Shown here: in pieces, positions 1 through 9,065 of the stretch | Numbering within the stretch: the stretch's first letter is position 1 | Layout of the letters: every line of letters starts with the position of its first letter | Assembly (NCBI GenBank): GCA_029779845.1 | Contig: JAKOZT010000098.1 | Span: 1-64,000, forward strand | Source: Pseudomonadota bacterium | GTDB taxonomy: Bacteria; Pseudomonadota; Gammaproteobacteria; Burkholderiales; Burkholderiaceae_C | DNA length: 64,000 nucleotides | Direction of reading: 5' to 3' | Position numbers and translations under genes: made by a program | Notes under the pieces: generated by a model | Told to the model about the DNA's origin: nothing | Database searches by the model: none | What the model saw: the letters and a program-made list of their open reading frames with translations, nothing else

Positions 1-181
1 CGCGTGTCCCGTGTCCCTCCCTCGGCCCTGTACGGCGCTGCCGCCAAGCTGCTGGCTCGATTTCATCGCATTCGTATTGTTGTCAACTCCGTTCGACGCT
101 TCCAAGTCTAGACCAAGGCGAAGCGGAGTCCCGATGGGCGATGAACCTGAGCAACCTTGAAGCGTATGGCGAGCCGGCGCT
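1..181. other. Left-edge stretch with no supported gene
   Basis: This stretch lies downstream of the histidine kinase stop codon. One plus frame stays open from base 1 to a TAG at 109-111 (36 codons). It lacks the GC-rich third positions typical of this genome and I recognise nothing in it. I see no tRNA and no clear T-tract terminator. Confidence 0.5.
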
Positions 182-3100
182 TCAGCCGAAGCGCGTCGAC
201 AGGCTCTCCAGCACCTCGTCCACCGCCGCGAGCAGCTCGGCCACGCTGACCGGCTTGGTCAGGTACAGCCGCGCGCCGGCCAGCATCGCCGCCTCGATCT
301 GGCGCGCGGTGGCGTCGGCCGACACCACCACCACCGGCACGTCGGCGGTGGCTTCCTCGGCCTTCAGCTGCTCGAGCAGCTCGATGCCGTTCATGTCGGG
401 CAGGTGCATGTCGAGCAGGATCAGATCGGGCTGGCGCGCGCGGATCGCGCGCAGCGCGTCGGCGCCGCTGCCCGACACCTCCATCAGCACCTGCGGGCGC
501 TGCGAGAGGATGCCGCGCATCACCTCGACGTTGGTCTCGTTGTCTTCCACGTAGTGCACGATGCGCCGGTGGTATTCGGCGCTGGCCGTCGCCAGCGGAT
601 CGAGGTCGGAGGGCACGGTGTCGGGCTCGATCGCCGCGGGCAGCGTCAGGATGAACGACGAGCCCTGGCCGGCCAGGCTGCGCGCGCGCAGCGAGCCGCC
701 CATCAGTTCGGCCAGGCGCTGGCTGATCACCAGGCCGATGCCGGTGCCCTCCTGCGCCGAGCGCTCGCGGCCCAGCCGGTTGAAGGGCTGGAACAGCTCG
801 GCGAGCTGCTCGGCCGTCATGCCCAGGCCGGTGTCGGTGACGGCGATCTCCACCATGTCGTCGGGCCGCAGGCGGCTGGCCACGTGGATGCGCCCGCCGT
901 TGCTGTTGTACTTGACGGCGTTGGACAGCAGGTTCACCAGGATCTGCTTGACCCGCGTGGCGTCGCCCATCAGCACGCCGGTGCCGTCGGTCAGCTCGGT
1001 GCTGACGGTCAGCTCGCGCCGCTTCGCTTCGGTGTCGACCATCGCCAGGCTGGCCGAGAGCAGCTCGGGCAGGCCGATCGGCTCGATCTGCAGCTTGAGG
1101 TTGCCCGACTCGATGCGCGACAGGTCGAGCACGTCGTTGATCATGTCCAGCAAATGCCAGCCGGCCTGCTGGATCTGCGCCACCCAGGGCCGCTGGTCGG
1201 CGGCCAACGGGTGGCGCCGGTCGAGTTCGAGCAGTTGCGCGAAGCCGAGCATCGCGTTCAGCGGCGTGCGCAGCTCGTGGCTCATGCGCGAGAGGAAGTC
1301 GCTCTTGGCGCGATTGGCCGCCTCGGCGCGCTCGCGCGCGGTCTCGGCGTCCTGCAGCCGCAGGTGCTCGGTGATGTCCTCCACCACGCCGACGATGCGG
1401 CGCGCCTGGCCGAACTCGTCGCGCAGCAGCGTCACCGTCGACTTGACCCACAGCGTGCGGCCGTCCTTGGTGATGTAGCGCTTCTGGCGCCGGTACATCG
1501 GCAGCTCGCCGAGCACCAGCGCGCGCGACAGCTCCACGTCCTGCTGAGCGTCGTCGGGGTGCGTGAACTGCGCGACGGTCATCTGCTGCAGCTCGTCCTC
1601 GGCGTAGCCGAGCATCTCGCAGAAGCGCGGGTTGGCCTGCTTCATGCGGCCGCGCAGATCGGTGTAGAGGATGCCGATCGGCGCGGTGTTGAGGATGTTG
1701 CGGAAGCGCTGCTCGCTGTCGCGCAGCGCCGCCTGCGCGCGCTCGCGCTCGTGCACCTCGTCCTGCAGCGCCGCGGTGCGCTGGGCCACCGCCGCCCCGA
1801 TGCGGCGGGCGCGCCCGGTGATCACCAGCAGCAGCGCGCCCAGCATCGCCGCGCCGAGCAGGCCCACCACCGAGAACAGCCAGGCGTTGCCGCCGCGGCC
1901 CTCGGGTACGTCGGCCTCGCGCGCGCCGACGCGCAGCTCCCAGCGCCGCCCGCCGAAGCCGATCTCGCGCGTGTGGCGCAGCGCGCCGCCGCCCGCGGCG
2001 TCGGTCTCGCAGCCGGGCGGGCCGGCGAGGCGGCGCAGCGCCGCCCGCGGGTCGGTGTCGACCAGGCACAGCCTCAGGTAGGACGGCGTGTCCTCGGCCG
2101 TCGAGGCCAGCAGCACCCCGGGGCGCAGCGTCACGAACAGCACGCCGCGCAGCGGCCCGGGCGCGTGCGCGCCGGGCAGCCCCGCGCCGGAGGGCACGGC
2201 GCGGTAGAGCACCACGCCGGTACGGTCCTGCCCCTCGGGCACCTGCGTCAGCGCGAAGGGCGCGCTGGCCACCGACACGCCTTCGCTGCGGCTGCGCTCG
2301 ATGGCCGCGCGCGCCGCCGGGATCGAGAGGACATTGAGCCCGAGCGCCGCCGCGTTGGCTTGCATCGGCTCGACGAAGCGCATCGCGATCACCGGCTCGC
2401 GCGGCGTGCCGGCGCTGTCTTCGCCGCGCTCGAAGACGTGAAACTGCGCCAGCCCCTCGGCGCGCACCGCGGCCTCGAAGGCCGGCACCTGGGCACGCTC
2501 CATCGCCTCGTACCAGCCGATCGCCGCGAGCCGGCCGTTGGCCAGCCAGGCCTCGCCGGCGCGGCGCATCTCGTCGCGGCTGACGTCGTCGGAGGCGATG
2601 AAGACGCCGCGCAGCGCCTCGATCGCCAGCAGCGGCTCGCGCAGCCGCGTGTCGAGCACGGTGGCGGCATGGCTGGCGTCGCGCAGGAAGGCGTTGTGCA
2701 ACCGCTCCTCGTCCCAGCGCACCACCTGCATGATGCCCAGCGCCATCAGCAGCGTGGTCAGCGCCAGCGTCAGGCCGACGATGGCGCGCCGCGCCGCCCA
2801 GTCGGCGCACGGCCGGCCGATCAGCGTCAGCGCGATCGGCGTGGCGATCATCGCGCCGAAGCTGTCGCCCGCCCACCAGGTGAGCCAGGTCTCGAGCGCG
2901 CCGGCGGACGGCACGATGCCGGTGGCCACCAGCGCGGCCGTCGCGATGCTCGGCGCCACCACGCAGGCCAGCGCGCCGCCGAGGCCGAACAGCACCGCCA
3001 CGTCGACCGGTTCGTCGATCGCCTGCGGATGGCGCGCGTAGCGCCGCACCAGCCAGGCGCCGGCACCGGCCTGCAAGCCGGCGCCGAGCGCGGTGGCGGC

Positions 3101-3382
3101 CGGCACCAGCAGGCCGACCGGATCGACGCTGCCGCGCAGCGCGATCAGCGACAGGTTGACGAGGAAGGCGCCGAGCGCCGCGCCGGCCATCGCGGCGCGC
3201 CCGTACACCAGCGCCGCCGCCAGCGCGATGCCGGCCGGCGGGTACAGCGGCGAGGCGTAGCTCGGCGGGATGGCGAGCTGCAGCGCGGCCAGGCCGACCA
3301 GCAGGTAGGCGAGCGCCGTGCCGGCGACGACGATCCACGCCGGGTGGGGCGCAGGGCTGGAGCCGTCGGCAGCGGTCGACAC
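182..3382 (-). CDS. Hybrid sensor histidine kinase (MASE1-CHASE-PAS-HisKA-HATPase-REC)
   Basis: A 1066-residue membrane sensor kinase with its own receiver. An N-terminal hydrophobic multi-pass segment (about 15-225) resembles MASE1. A CHASE-like extracytoplasmic domain (about 235-420) is followed by a further membrane helix near 505. A PAS domain starts near 560, the HisKA H-box SHELRTPLN lies near 702, the ATPase N-box LVNLLSNAVKYN near 820, and the receiver near 945-1060. The receiver keeps the acidic pair (YVEDN), the phospho-acceptor Asp (LLDMHLPDMNG), the Ser (VVSADAT) and the Lys (LTKP). I chose GTG at 3382 because a perfect AGGAGG lies 8 bases upstream and overlaps the stop of the preceding reductase gene. 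No separate regulator or Hpt protein is adjacent. The ligand is unknown; MASE1 and CHASE suggest a small-molecule or membrane cue. Confidence 0.9.
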   Translation of the reverse strand: MSTAADGSSPAPHPAWIVVAGTALAYLLVGLAALQLAIPPSYASPLYPPAGIALAAALVYGRAAMAGAALGAFLVNLSLIALRGSVDPVGLLVPAATALGAGLQAGAGAWLVRRYARHPQAIDEPVDVAVLFGLGGALACVVAPSIATAALVATGIVPSAGALETWLTWWAGDSFGAMIATPIALTLIGRPCADWAARRAIVGLTLALTTLLMALGIMQVVRWDEERLHNAFLRDASHAATVLDTRLREPLLAIEALRGVFIASDDVSRDEMRRAGEAWLANGRLAAIGWYEAMERAQVPAFEAAVRAEGLAQFHVFERGEDSAGTPREPVIAMRFVEPMQANAAALGLNVLSIPAARAAIERSRSEGVSVASAPFALTQVPEGQDRTGVVLYRAVPSGAGLPGAHAPGPLRGVLFVTLRPGVLLASTAEDTPSYLRLCLVDTDPRAALRRLAGPPGCETDAAGGGALRHTREIGFGGRRWELRVGAREADVPEGRGGNAWLFSVVGLLGAAMLGALLLVITGRARRIGAAVAQRTAALQDEVHERERAQAALRDSEQRFRNILNTAPIGILYTDLRGRMKQANPRFCEMLGYAEDELQQMTVAQFTHPDDAQQDVELSRALVLGELPMYRRQKRYITKDGRTLWVKSTVTLLRDEFGQARRIVGVVEDITEHLRLQDAETARERAEAANRAKSDFLSRMSHELRTPLNAMLGFAQLLELDRRHPLAADQRPWVAQIQQAGWHLLDMINDVLDLSRIESGNLKLQIEPIGLPELLSASLAMVDTEAKRRELTVSTELTDGTGVLMGDATRVKQILVNLLSNAVKYNSNGGRIHVASRLRPDDMVEIAVTDTGLGMTAEQLAELFQPFNRLGRERSAQEGTGIGLVISQRLAELMGGSLRARSLAGQGSSFILTLPAAIEPDTVPSDLDPLATASAEYHRRIVHYVEDNETNVEVMRGILSQRPQVLMEVSGSGADALRAIRARQPDLILLDMHLPDMNGIELLEQLKAEEATADVPVVVVSADATARQIEAAMLAGARLYLTKPVSVAELLAAVDEVLESLSTRFG

Positions 3383-3390
3383 GGCAGCCG

Positions 3391-3396
3391 CCTCCT
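3391..3396 (-). promoter_or_regulatory. Shine-Dalgarno of the hybrid kinase
   Basis: Perfect AGGAGG on the minus strand, read as TGAGGAGG with the reductase stop codon. It sits 8 bases before GTG 3382 and decides the kinase start over an in-frame ATG at 3451 inside the reductase gene. The fusion of stop codon and ribosome site implies translational coupling. Confidence 0.75.
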
Positions 3397-4301
3397 CAGG
3401 GCAGCTCGCGGCCGGCGGCGGCCTGCCAGACCTCGGCCCAGTCCTGCGCATCGAGCGAGATGCGCAGCGCGTCGACCGCCTCGCGCAGCGTCTCGACGCG
3501 GCGCGAGCCGGCCACCGGCAGCGGCCGGCTCGGCAGGCGCAGCAGCCAGGCGAAGGCGATCGTCGCCGCGCTGACGCCGTGGCGCCGCGCGACGGCGTGC
3601 AGCGCCGCCTGCACGCGGCGCTCGGCCTCGCCGCCGCCGGCCAGCAGCGCGCCGCCGGCCAGCGGCGACCAGATCATCGGCCGCAGGCGCAGCCGTTGCA
3701 GCTGGTCGAGCGTGCCGTCGGTCAGCGCGGCGCGCTGCAGCGGATGCAGCTCGATCTGGTTGGTGGCCAGCGGCGTGCGGCTGGCCAGCAGCTCGAACTG
3801 CGCCGGCGTGAAGTTGGAGGCGCCGAAATGCGCCACCTTGCCGGCCGCGCGCAGCGCCTCGAAGGCAGCGGCCACCTCGTCGGCGTCCATCAGCGCGTCG
3901 GGGCGGTGGATCAGCAGCAGGTCGATGCGCCCGACGCCCAGCGCGCGCAGCGACGTCTCGGCGCTGGCGACGATGTGCGCGGCCGAGGTGTCGTAGTGCT
4001 TGACGCGGTGCTGCGGCCGCGCCGGGCTCACCAGGCCGATGCCGCATTTCGAGACGAATTGCAGCCGCGCGCGCAGCGAGGCCGGCGCCAGCGCCAGCGC
4101 CTCGCCGAAGAGGGCCTGCACCGCGTAGCCGCCGTAGATGTCGGCGTGGTCGAAGCTGGTCACGCCCAGCTCGGCGCATTGTTCGATCCAGCGCAGCCGC
4201 TGCTGCGCGCTCCAGCCCCACTCGGCCATGCGCCACGCGCCGGCGACGATGGGCGACAGAAGCGGGCCGGCGGCGGCGAGCGAGGTCAGGGGCAGCGGCA
4301 T
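3396..4301 (-). CDS. Aldo/keto reductase (YdhF-type)
   Basis: A 301-residue NAD(P)H-dependent TIM-barrel oxidoreductase of the AKR superfamily, normal in length. The catalytic tetrad is visible: Asp and Tyr in FDHADIYGG, Lys in FVSKCGIG and His in LLIHRPD. The C-terminal region PMIWSPLAGGALLAG is typical of the YdhF-like branch. It lies between phaC (33 bases upstream) and the hybrid kinase, whose ribosome site overlaps its stop, so the three could share a transcript. The substrate cannot be told from sequence. Confidence 0.9.
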   Translation of the reverse strand: MPLPLTSLAAAGPLLSPIVAGAWRMAEWGWSAQQRLRWIEQCAELGVTSFDHADIYGGYAVQALFGEALALAPASLRARLQFVSKCGIGLVSPARPQHRVKHYDTSAAHIVASAETSLRALGVGRIDLLLIHRPDALMDADEVAAAFEALRAAGKVAHFGASNFTPAQFELLASRTPLATNQIELHPLQRAALTDGTLDQLQRLRLRPMIWSPLAGGALLAGGGEAERRVQAALHAVARRHGVSAATIAFAWLLRLPSRPLPVAGSRRVETLREAVDALRISLDAQDWAEVWQAAAGRELP

Positions 4302-4334
4302 GGAGGGCGCATTATCTGGATGCCGGCGGTCCTG

Positions 4335-6074
4335 TCAGTCGGAATAACACTTCAATACGTAGTCTCCCGGCGCGGCGCCGAGGGATGTGCCGCGCGGCAG
4401 CGCCTGCGGCGCACGCCGGCGTGAGGAATGACGCGCCAGCCACTGCTGCCAGGCCGGCCACCACGAGCCCTCGTGCTCGGCGGCCTGGCGCTCCCAGTCG
4501 TCGGGCGCGATCCAGGCGCCGTGCGCCGGCCGCGTCGCGAGGCGGTAGCTGCGGTGCGCATGGCCGGGCTCGGAGACGATGCCGGCGTTGTGCCCGCCGC
4601 TGGCGAGCGCGAACGTGATCTCGGCTTCGCACAGGTGGTGCAGCTTGTAGACCGAGCGCCACGGCGAGACGTGGTCGCGCGTGGTGCCGACCATGAACAC
4701 CGGCAGGCGCAGGTCGGCCAGCGAGAGCGCCTGGCCGTCGCGCCCGCCGACGCGGAAGGTGCCCACCGCCAGCGCGTTGTGCAGGTACAGCGACACCAGG
4801 TACTCGTGGTGCATGCGCGCCGGCATGCGCGTGGTGTCGCTGTTCCAGGCCATCAGGTCGCTCGGCTGCTCGCGCTCGCCCATCAGGTACTCGCGCATGC
4901 GGCGCGTCCAGACCAGGTCGCGCGAGTGCAGGAACTGGAACGAGCCGGCCATCGAGCTGCCGGGGAAGTAGCCGCGCGCGCGGTTCTGCTCCTGCAGGTA
5001 GGCCACCTGGCTCTCGTCGATGAACAGGCCCAGCTCGCCGGGCTCGGAGAAATCCACCTGCGCGGCCAGCAGCGTCAGCGTCTTCAGCGCGGCGAGCTTC
5101 CTGCGGTCGGCGATGGCCCCTTCGCGCGCCAGCGCCGCCGCGGCGATCGCCATCAGCGTGCCGCCCAGGCAGTAGCCCATCGCGTGCACCGGCTGCCTGG
5201 GCTCCAGCTGCGCGATGCGGCGCAGCGCGTCGAGCGGGCCGCGCTGCAGGTAGTCGTCCATCGTCAGGTCGTGGTCGGCGGCGTCGGGGTTCTTCCACGA
5301 CAGCATGTAGACCACGTGCCCCTGCGCCACCAGCCAGCGCACCAGCGAGTTGTGCGGCGAGAGGTCGAGGATGTAGTACTTCATGATCCACGAAGGCACG
5401 ATCAGTACCGGCTCGGGATGCACCGTCTTCGTCTGCGGCGTGTAGCGGATCAGCTCGGCCAGGCCGTTGCGCATCACCACCTCGCCGGGCGTGACGGCGA
5501 CGTCGCGCCCGACCTTGAAGTGCGCCTCGCGCTCGGCCGCGGCGCGTTCGGCGGCCGAGGTGGAGAAGTCTTCCAGCCAGTTCAGCCAGCCCTGGCGCAG
5601 CGGGGCGCCGAACTGCTCGGCGTTGGCGTGCAGCACCACCGGGTTGCTCGGCAGCCAGTTGGCCGGCGTCAGCGCGCCCAGCCACTGGCGCGCCATGAAG
5701 TCGGTCAGCTCGGCGTGGTGCGGCGTCATGCCGGGCAGCCGCGCGGCGGTGTGCCACCAGGCCTCGGCGTTGCGAAAGCCCGTGCGCATCAGGTGGAAGG
5801 GCCAGGCCTCCCAGTCGGGGTGGCGGAAGCGCGGGTCTTCGTCGGCCGCACCGGCGGGCGTGCCGTTGCCCTGCAGCGTGGCCGCGGCGAGCTGCGCCGC
5901 CAGCGCGGCCAGCTCCATCTGCCGCCCCGGCGAGACGCCCAGGTGCCAGGCCCAGTCGGCCCAGGCGAGCGAGAGCGACACCGGCGAGAGCCCGCCGGTC
6001 CATGGCGCCGCCGCCACGTGCAGCAGGCGGTCGAGGCGTTCGGTGGGGGATTCGTCGTGCTGCGGCTCGCTCAT
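4335..6074 (-). CDS. phaC: Poly(R)-3-hydroxyalkanoate synthase, class I
   Basis: Polymerises (R)-3-hydroxyacyl-CoA into storage polyester on granule surfaces. The protein has 579 residues, usual for class I. An N-terminal PhaC_N domain (about 70-245) precedes an alpha/beta-hydrolase core with the Cys-containing lipase box GYCLGG near 300. The catalytic Asp lies in TTRDHVSPW (near 466) and the His in GGHNAG (near 494). The C-terminus GAAPGDYVLK is typical of PhaC. No phaA, phaB or phasin gene is adjacent, so this may be a stand-alone or second synthase of the genome. Confidence 0.93.
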   Translation of the reverse strand: MSEPQHDESPTERLDRLLHVAAAPWTGGLSPVSLSLAWADWAWHLGVSPGRQMELAALAAQLAAATLQGNGTPAGAADEDPRFRHPDWEAWPFHLMRTGFRNAEAWWHTAARLPGMTPHHAELTDFMARQWLGALTPANWLPSNPVVLHANAEQFGAPLRQGWLNWLEDFSTSAAERAAAEREAHFKVGRDVAVTPGEVVMRNGLAELIRYTPQTKTVHPEPVLIVPSWIMKYYILDLSPHNSLVRWLVAQGHVVYMLSWKNPDAADHDLTMDDYLQRGPLDALRRIAQLEPRQPVHAMGYCLGGTLMAIAAAALAREGAIADRRKLAALKTLTLLAAQVDFSEPGELGLFIDESQVAYLQEQNRARGYFPGSSMAGSFQFLHSRDLVWTRRMREYLMGEREQPSDLMAWNSDTTRMPARMHHEYLVSLYLHNALAVGTFRVGGRDGQALSLADLRLPVFMVGTTRDHVSPWRSVYKLHHLCEAEITFALASGGHNAGIVSEPGHAHRSYRLATRPAHGAWIAPDDWERQAAEHEGSWWPAWQQWLARHSSRRRAPQALPRGTSLGAAPGDYVLKCYSD

Positions 6075-6165
6075 GGATTCATCTTGATCCGGGCTCCAGG
6101 CCCCGATGTTGACGAATCACAGGCGCGAGCGTGCGGTGGGGGCAATCGTTGCGGTGGGCTCGTCC

Positions 6166-7260
<1,095 letters not shown>

Positions 7261-7277
7261 GGGGGGCTTTCGGGAAG

Positions 7278-7297
7278 GCCCGCGCGAAGGCGCGGGC
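7278..7297 (-). promoter_or_regulatory. Hairpin in the ychF 5' leader
   Basis: GCCCGCGC and GCGCGGGC form a perfect 8-bp stem closing a four-base loop, ending 17 bases before the ychF start. With the candidate -10 at 7307-7312 the transcript would begin almost at the foot of this stem. It could stabilise the 5' end or hinder initiation. Confidence 0.35.
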
Positions 7298-7306
7298 AAG
7301 CAGCGG

Positions 7307-7312
7307 ATTTTA
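7307..7312 (-). promoter_or_regulatory. Candidate -10 of ychF
   Basis: TAAAAT on the minus strand, about 46 bases upstream of the ychF start. I see no good -35. It lies back to back with the pirin -10 at 7324-7329. Confidence 0.3.
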
Positions 7313-7323
7313 GGCGTGCGGCC

Positions 7324-7329
7324 TACACT
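7324..7329 (+). promoter_or_regulatory. Candidate -10 of the pirin gene
   Basis: TACACT ending 9 bases before the pirin ATG, so transcription would start about at the start codon (leaderless or nearly so). No convincing -35 is visible. Confidence 0.3.
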
Positions 7330-7338
7330 GGCCCGGCC

Positions 7339-8223
7339 ATGAGCAGCGCCCTGCAACTGATCGAGCCCAAGACCCATGACCTCGGCGGCGGCTTCGTCGT
7401 GCGCCGGCTGCTGCCTTCGGCGGCGTGCCGCTCGGTCGGGCCCTTCGTGTTCTTCGACCACTTCGGGCCGATCACGGCGCGCCCGGGCGACAACCACGAC
7501 GTGCGCCCGCACCCGCACATCGGCCTGGCGACGGTGACCTATTTGTTCGAAGGCGCGATGCTGCACCGCGACTCCACCGGCGTGACGCAGCGCATCGAAC
7601 CGGGCGCGATCAACTGGATGACCGCCGGGCGCGGCATCGTGCACTCCGAGCGCACGCCCGACGACTTGCGCGGCATCGAGCGGCGCAGCCACGGCCTGCA
7701 GCTGTGGTGCGCGCTGCCCGAGGCGCACGAGGAAGCCGCGCCGGCCTTCCAGCACCACGCCGCGCACGAACTGCCCGAGCTCAACCTGCCCGAGGCGGCG
7801 GTGCGCGTGCTGGTGGGCAGCGCGTTCGGCGCAACCTCGCCGGTGGCGACGCTGTCGCCGACGCTCTACCTCGATATCGCGCTCGCCTCCGGCGGCTCGC
7901 TGGTGCTGCCCGACGCAGCGCAGGAGCGCGCCGTCTACAGCGTCGATGCGGACGTGGAAATCGGCGGCACGCCGCTGCCGCCGCACACGCTGGCGGTCTT
8001 GCCGGCGCGCTCGCAGCCGCTGCTGCACGCGCGCGGCGGGGCCAGGGTGGTGCTGCTCGGCGGCGCGCCGCTCGGGCCGCGCTTCATCGTCTGGAACTTC
8101 GTCTCGAGCCGCAAGGAACGCATCGTCCAGGCGCAGGACGACTGGGAAGCTCGGCGCTTCGCCAAGGTCCCCGGCGACGAGACCGAATTCATCCCGCTGC
8201 CGCCGCGTCAGTCGAAGCGGTAG
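7339..8223 (+). CDS. Pirin family protein
   Basis: A 294-residue bicupin of the pirin family. Such proteins act as quercetin 2,3-dioxygenases or regulatory metal proteins. The N-terminal cupin shows the metal-ligand pattern: His residues in [13 protein letters not shown] and downstream His/Glu in GRGIVHSE. The C-terminal cupin (about 180-285) ends with [16 protein letters not shown], a typical pirin C-terminal motif. ATG 7339 gives [19 protein letters not shown], a good family start. It is divergent from ychF, and its last 16 bases overlap the 3' end of the convergent MOSC gene. Confidence 0.93.
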   Translation: MSSALQLIEPKTHDLGGGFVVRRLLPSAACRSVGPFVFFDHFGPITARPGDNHDVRPHPHIGLATVTYLFEGAMLHRDSTGVTQRIEPGAINWMTAGRGIVHSERTPDDLRGIERRSHGLQLWCALPEAHEEAAPAFQHHAAHELPELNLPEAAVRVLVGSAFGATSPVATLSPTLYLDIALASGGSLVLPDAAQERAVYSVDADVEIGGTPLPPHTLAVLPARSQPLLHARGGARVVLLGGAPLGPRFIVWNFVSSRKERIVQAQDDWEARRFAKVPGDETEFIPLPPRQSKR

Positions 8224-9065
8224 GTGGCGCCGCCCGTCATGCCGACGCGCAGCGCGGCCTCCACGCCTTCGACGATCACCGCGTTCATGCCGAAGGTGAT
8301 CGCGCCGTCCAGGCGCGCGTCGGCGCGGTAGGCGGCGAGCGTGTCGCCGACCGCGTGGCCGGTCTGCGCGGTGAGCGGGTCCACGTCCGGGATGCTGCAG
8401 CGGCTGCAGGGCTTGACGAGTTTGAGGCGCACCGCGCCGTCGGGCGTGTCGAAGGCGATCTCGTCGAGATGGTCCTCGCCGTTGGCTTCCAGCCCGTCGA
8501 GCACGAGGTTGGGGCGAAAGCGCTGCATCGTCACCGCGCCGTGGCCGGCGTGGCCGAGGCGCGCGTTCAGCTCGGCGAGCCCGGCGCTGGACGCCACCAG
8601 CAGCGGGAAGCCGTCGGCGAACGCCGTCTCGGCTTCGAGCGGCCCGGTCCAGCGCCGGTCGGCGAGGCGGCGCTGCTCGGGGTCGAAGCGCACCAGCCGC
8701 AGCTTGCGGCCGAGGAAATCGCTGAACCACTGCGCGGCGAGTTCACCCATGTCGTAGGCCTTCACCGTGTCGTTCCACACCGTGGCCCGCGTGGCCTCTT
8801 CCACCGTGTCCAGCGCCACGTGCAGCGCCAGCATGCCGGGCGCGCGCAGCACCATGTCGGCGTGGCGCAGCGTCGGCTGGATCAGCGCCATGCGCGGCAG
8901 CTCGCGCTGCGTGACGAACACGCCGCGTTCGTCGACCACCATCCAGGCGCGGTCGAACTCGAAGCCGGTCTCGATGATCAGTGCTTCGTCGACGGCGATG
9001 CCGCCGCAGGACTTGACCGGGTGCAGGTTCAGCCCCGCGATGCGCACCTCCACATCGCCGCTCAC
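8208..9065 (-). CDS. MOSC domain-containing protein (YcbX-like)
   Basis: A 285-residue protein with an N-terminal MOSC_N beta-barrel (about 5-125) and a C-terminal MOSC domain. Members bind the molybdenum cofactor and take part in Mo-dependent N-hydroxyl reduction or sulfur transfer. The conserved Cys stretch [15 protein letters not shown] is present and corresponds to the YcbX cofactor-binding region. The likely start is GTG 9065, which overlaps the TGA of the AsmA gene as GTGA; GTG 9053 is an alternative. There is no C-terminal 2Fe-2S ferredoxin domain, unlike E. coli YcbX. Confidence 0.88.
   Translation of the reverse strand: MSGDVEVRIAGLNLHPVKSCGGIAVDEALIIETGFEFDRAWMVVDERGVFVTQRELPRMALIQPTLRHADMVLRAPGMLALHVALDTVEEATRATVWNDTVKAYDMGELAAQWFSDFLGRKLRLVRFDPEQRRLADRRWTGPLEAETAFADGFPLLVASSAGLAELNARLGHAGHGAVTMQRFRPNLVLDGLEANGEDHLDEIAFDTPDGAVRLKLVKPCSRCSIPDVDPLTAQTGHAVGDTLAAYRADARLDGAITFGMNAVIVEGVEAALRVGMTGGATYRFD

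Noticed and set aside
1..111. Open frame at the left edge ending in TAG at 109-111, possibly the C-terminus of an upstream gene
   Set aside because: Only 36 codons, without the third-position GC bias of genuine genes here, and no recognisable motif.
404..3574. Open plus-strand frame of 1056 codons opposite the hybrid kinase
   Set aside because: It is an antisense shadow caused by GC-rich codon bias. It has Arg/Gln/His-rich low-complexity content, no domain, and the opposite frame has a complete multi-domain kinase.
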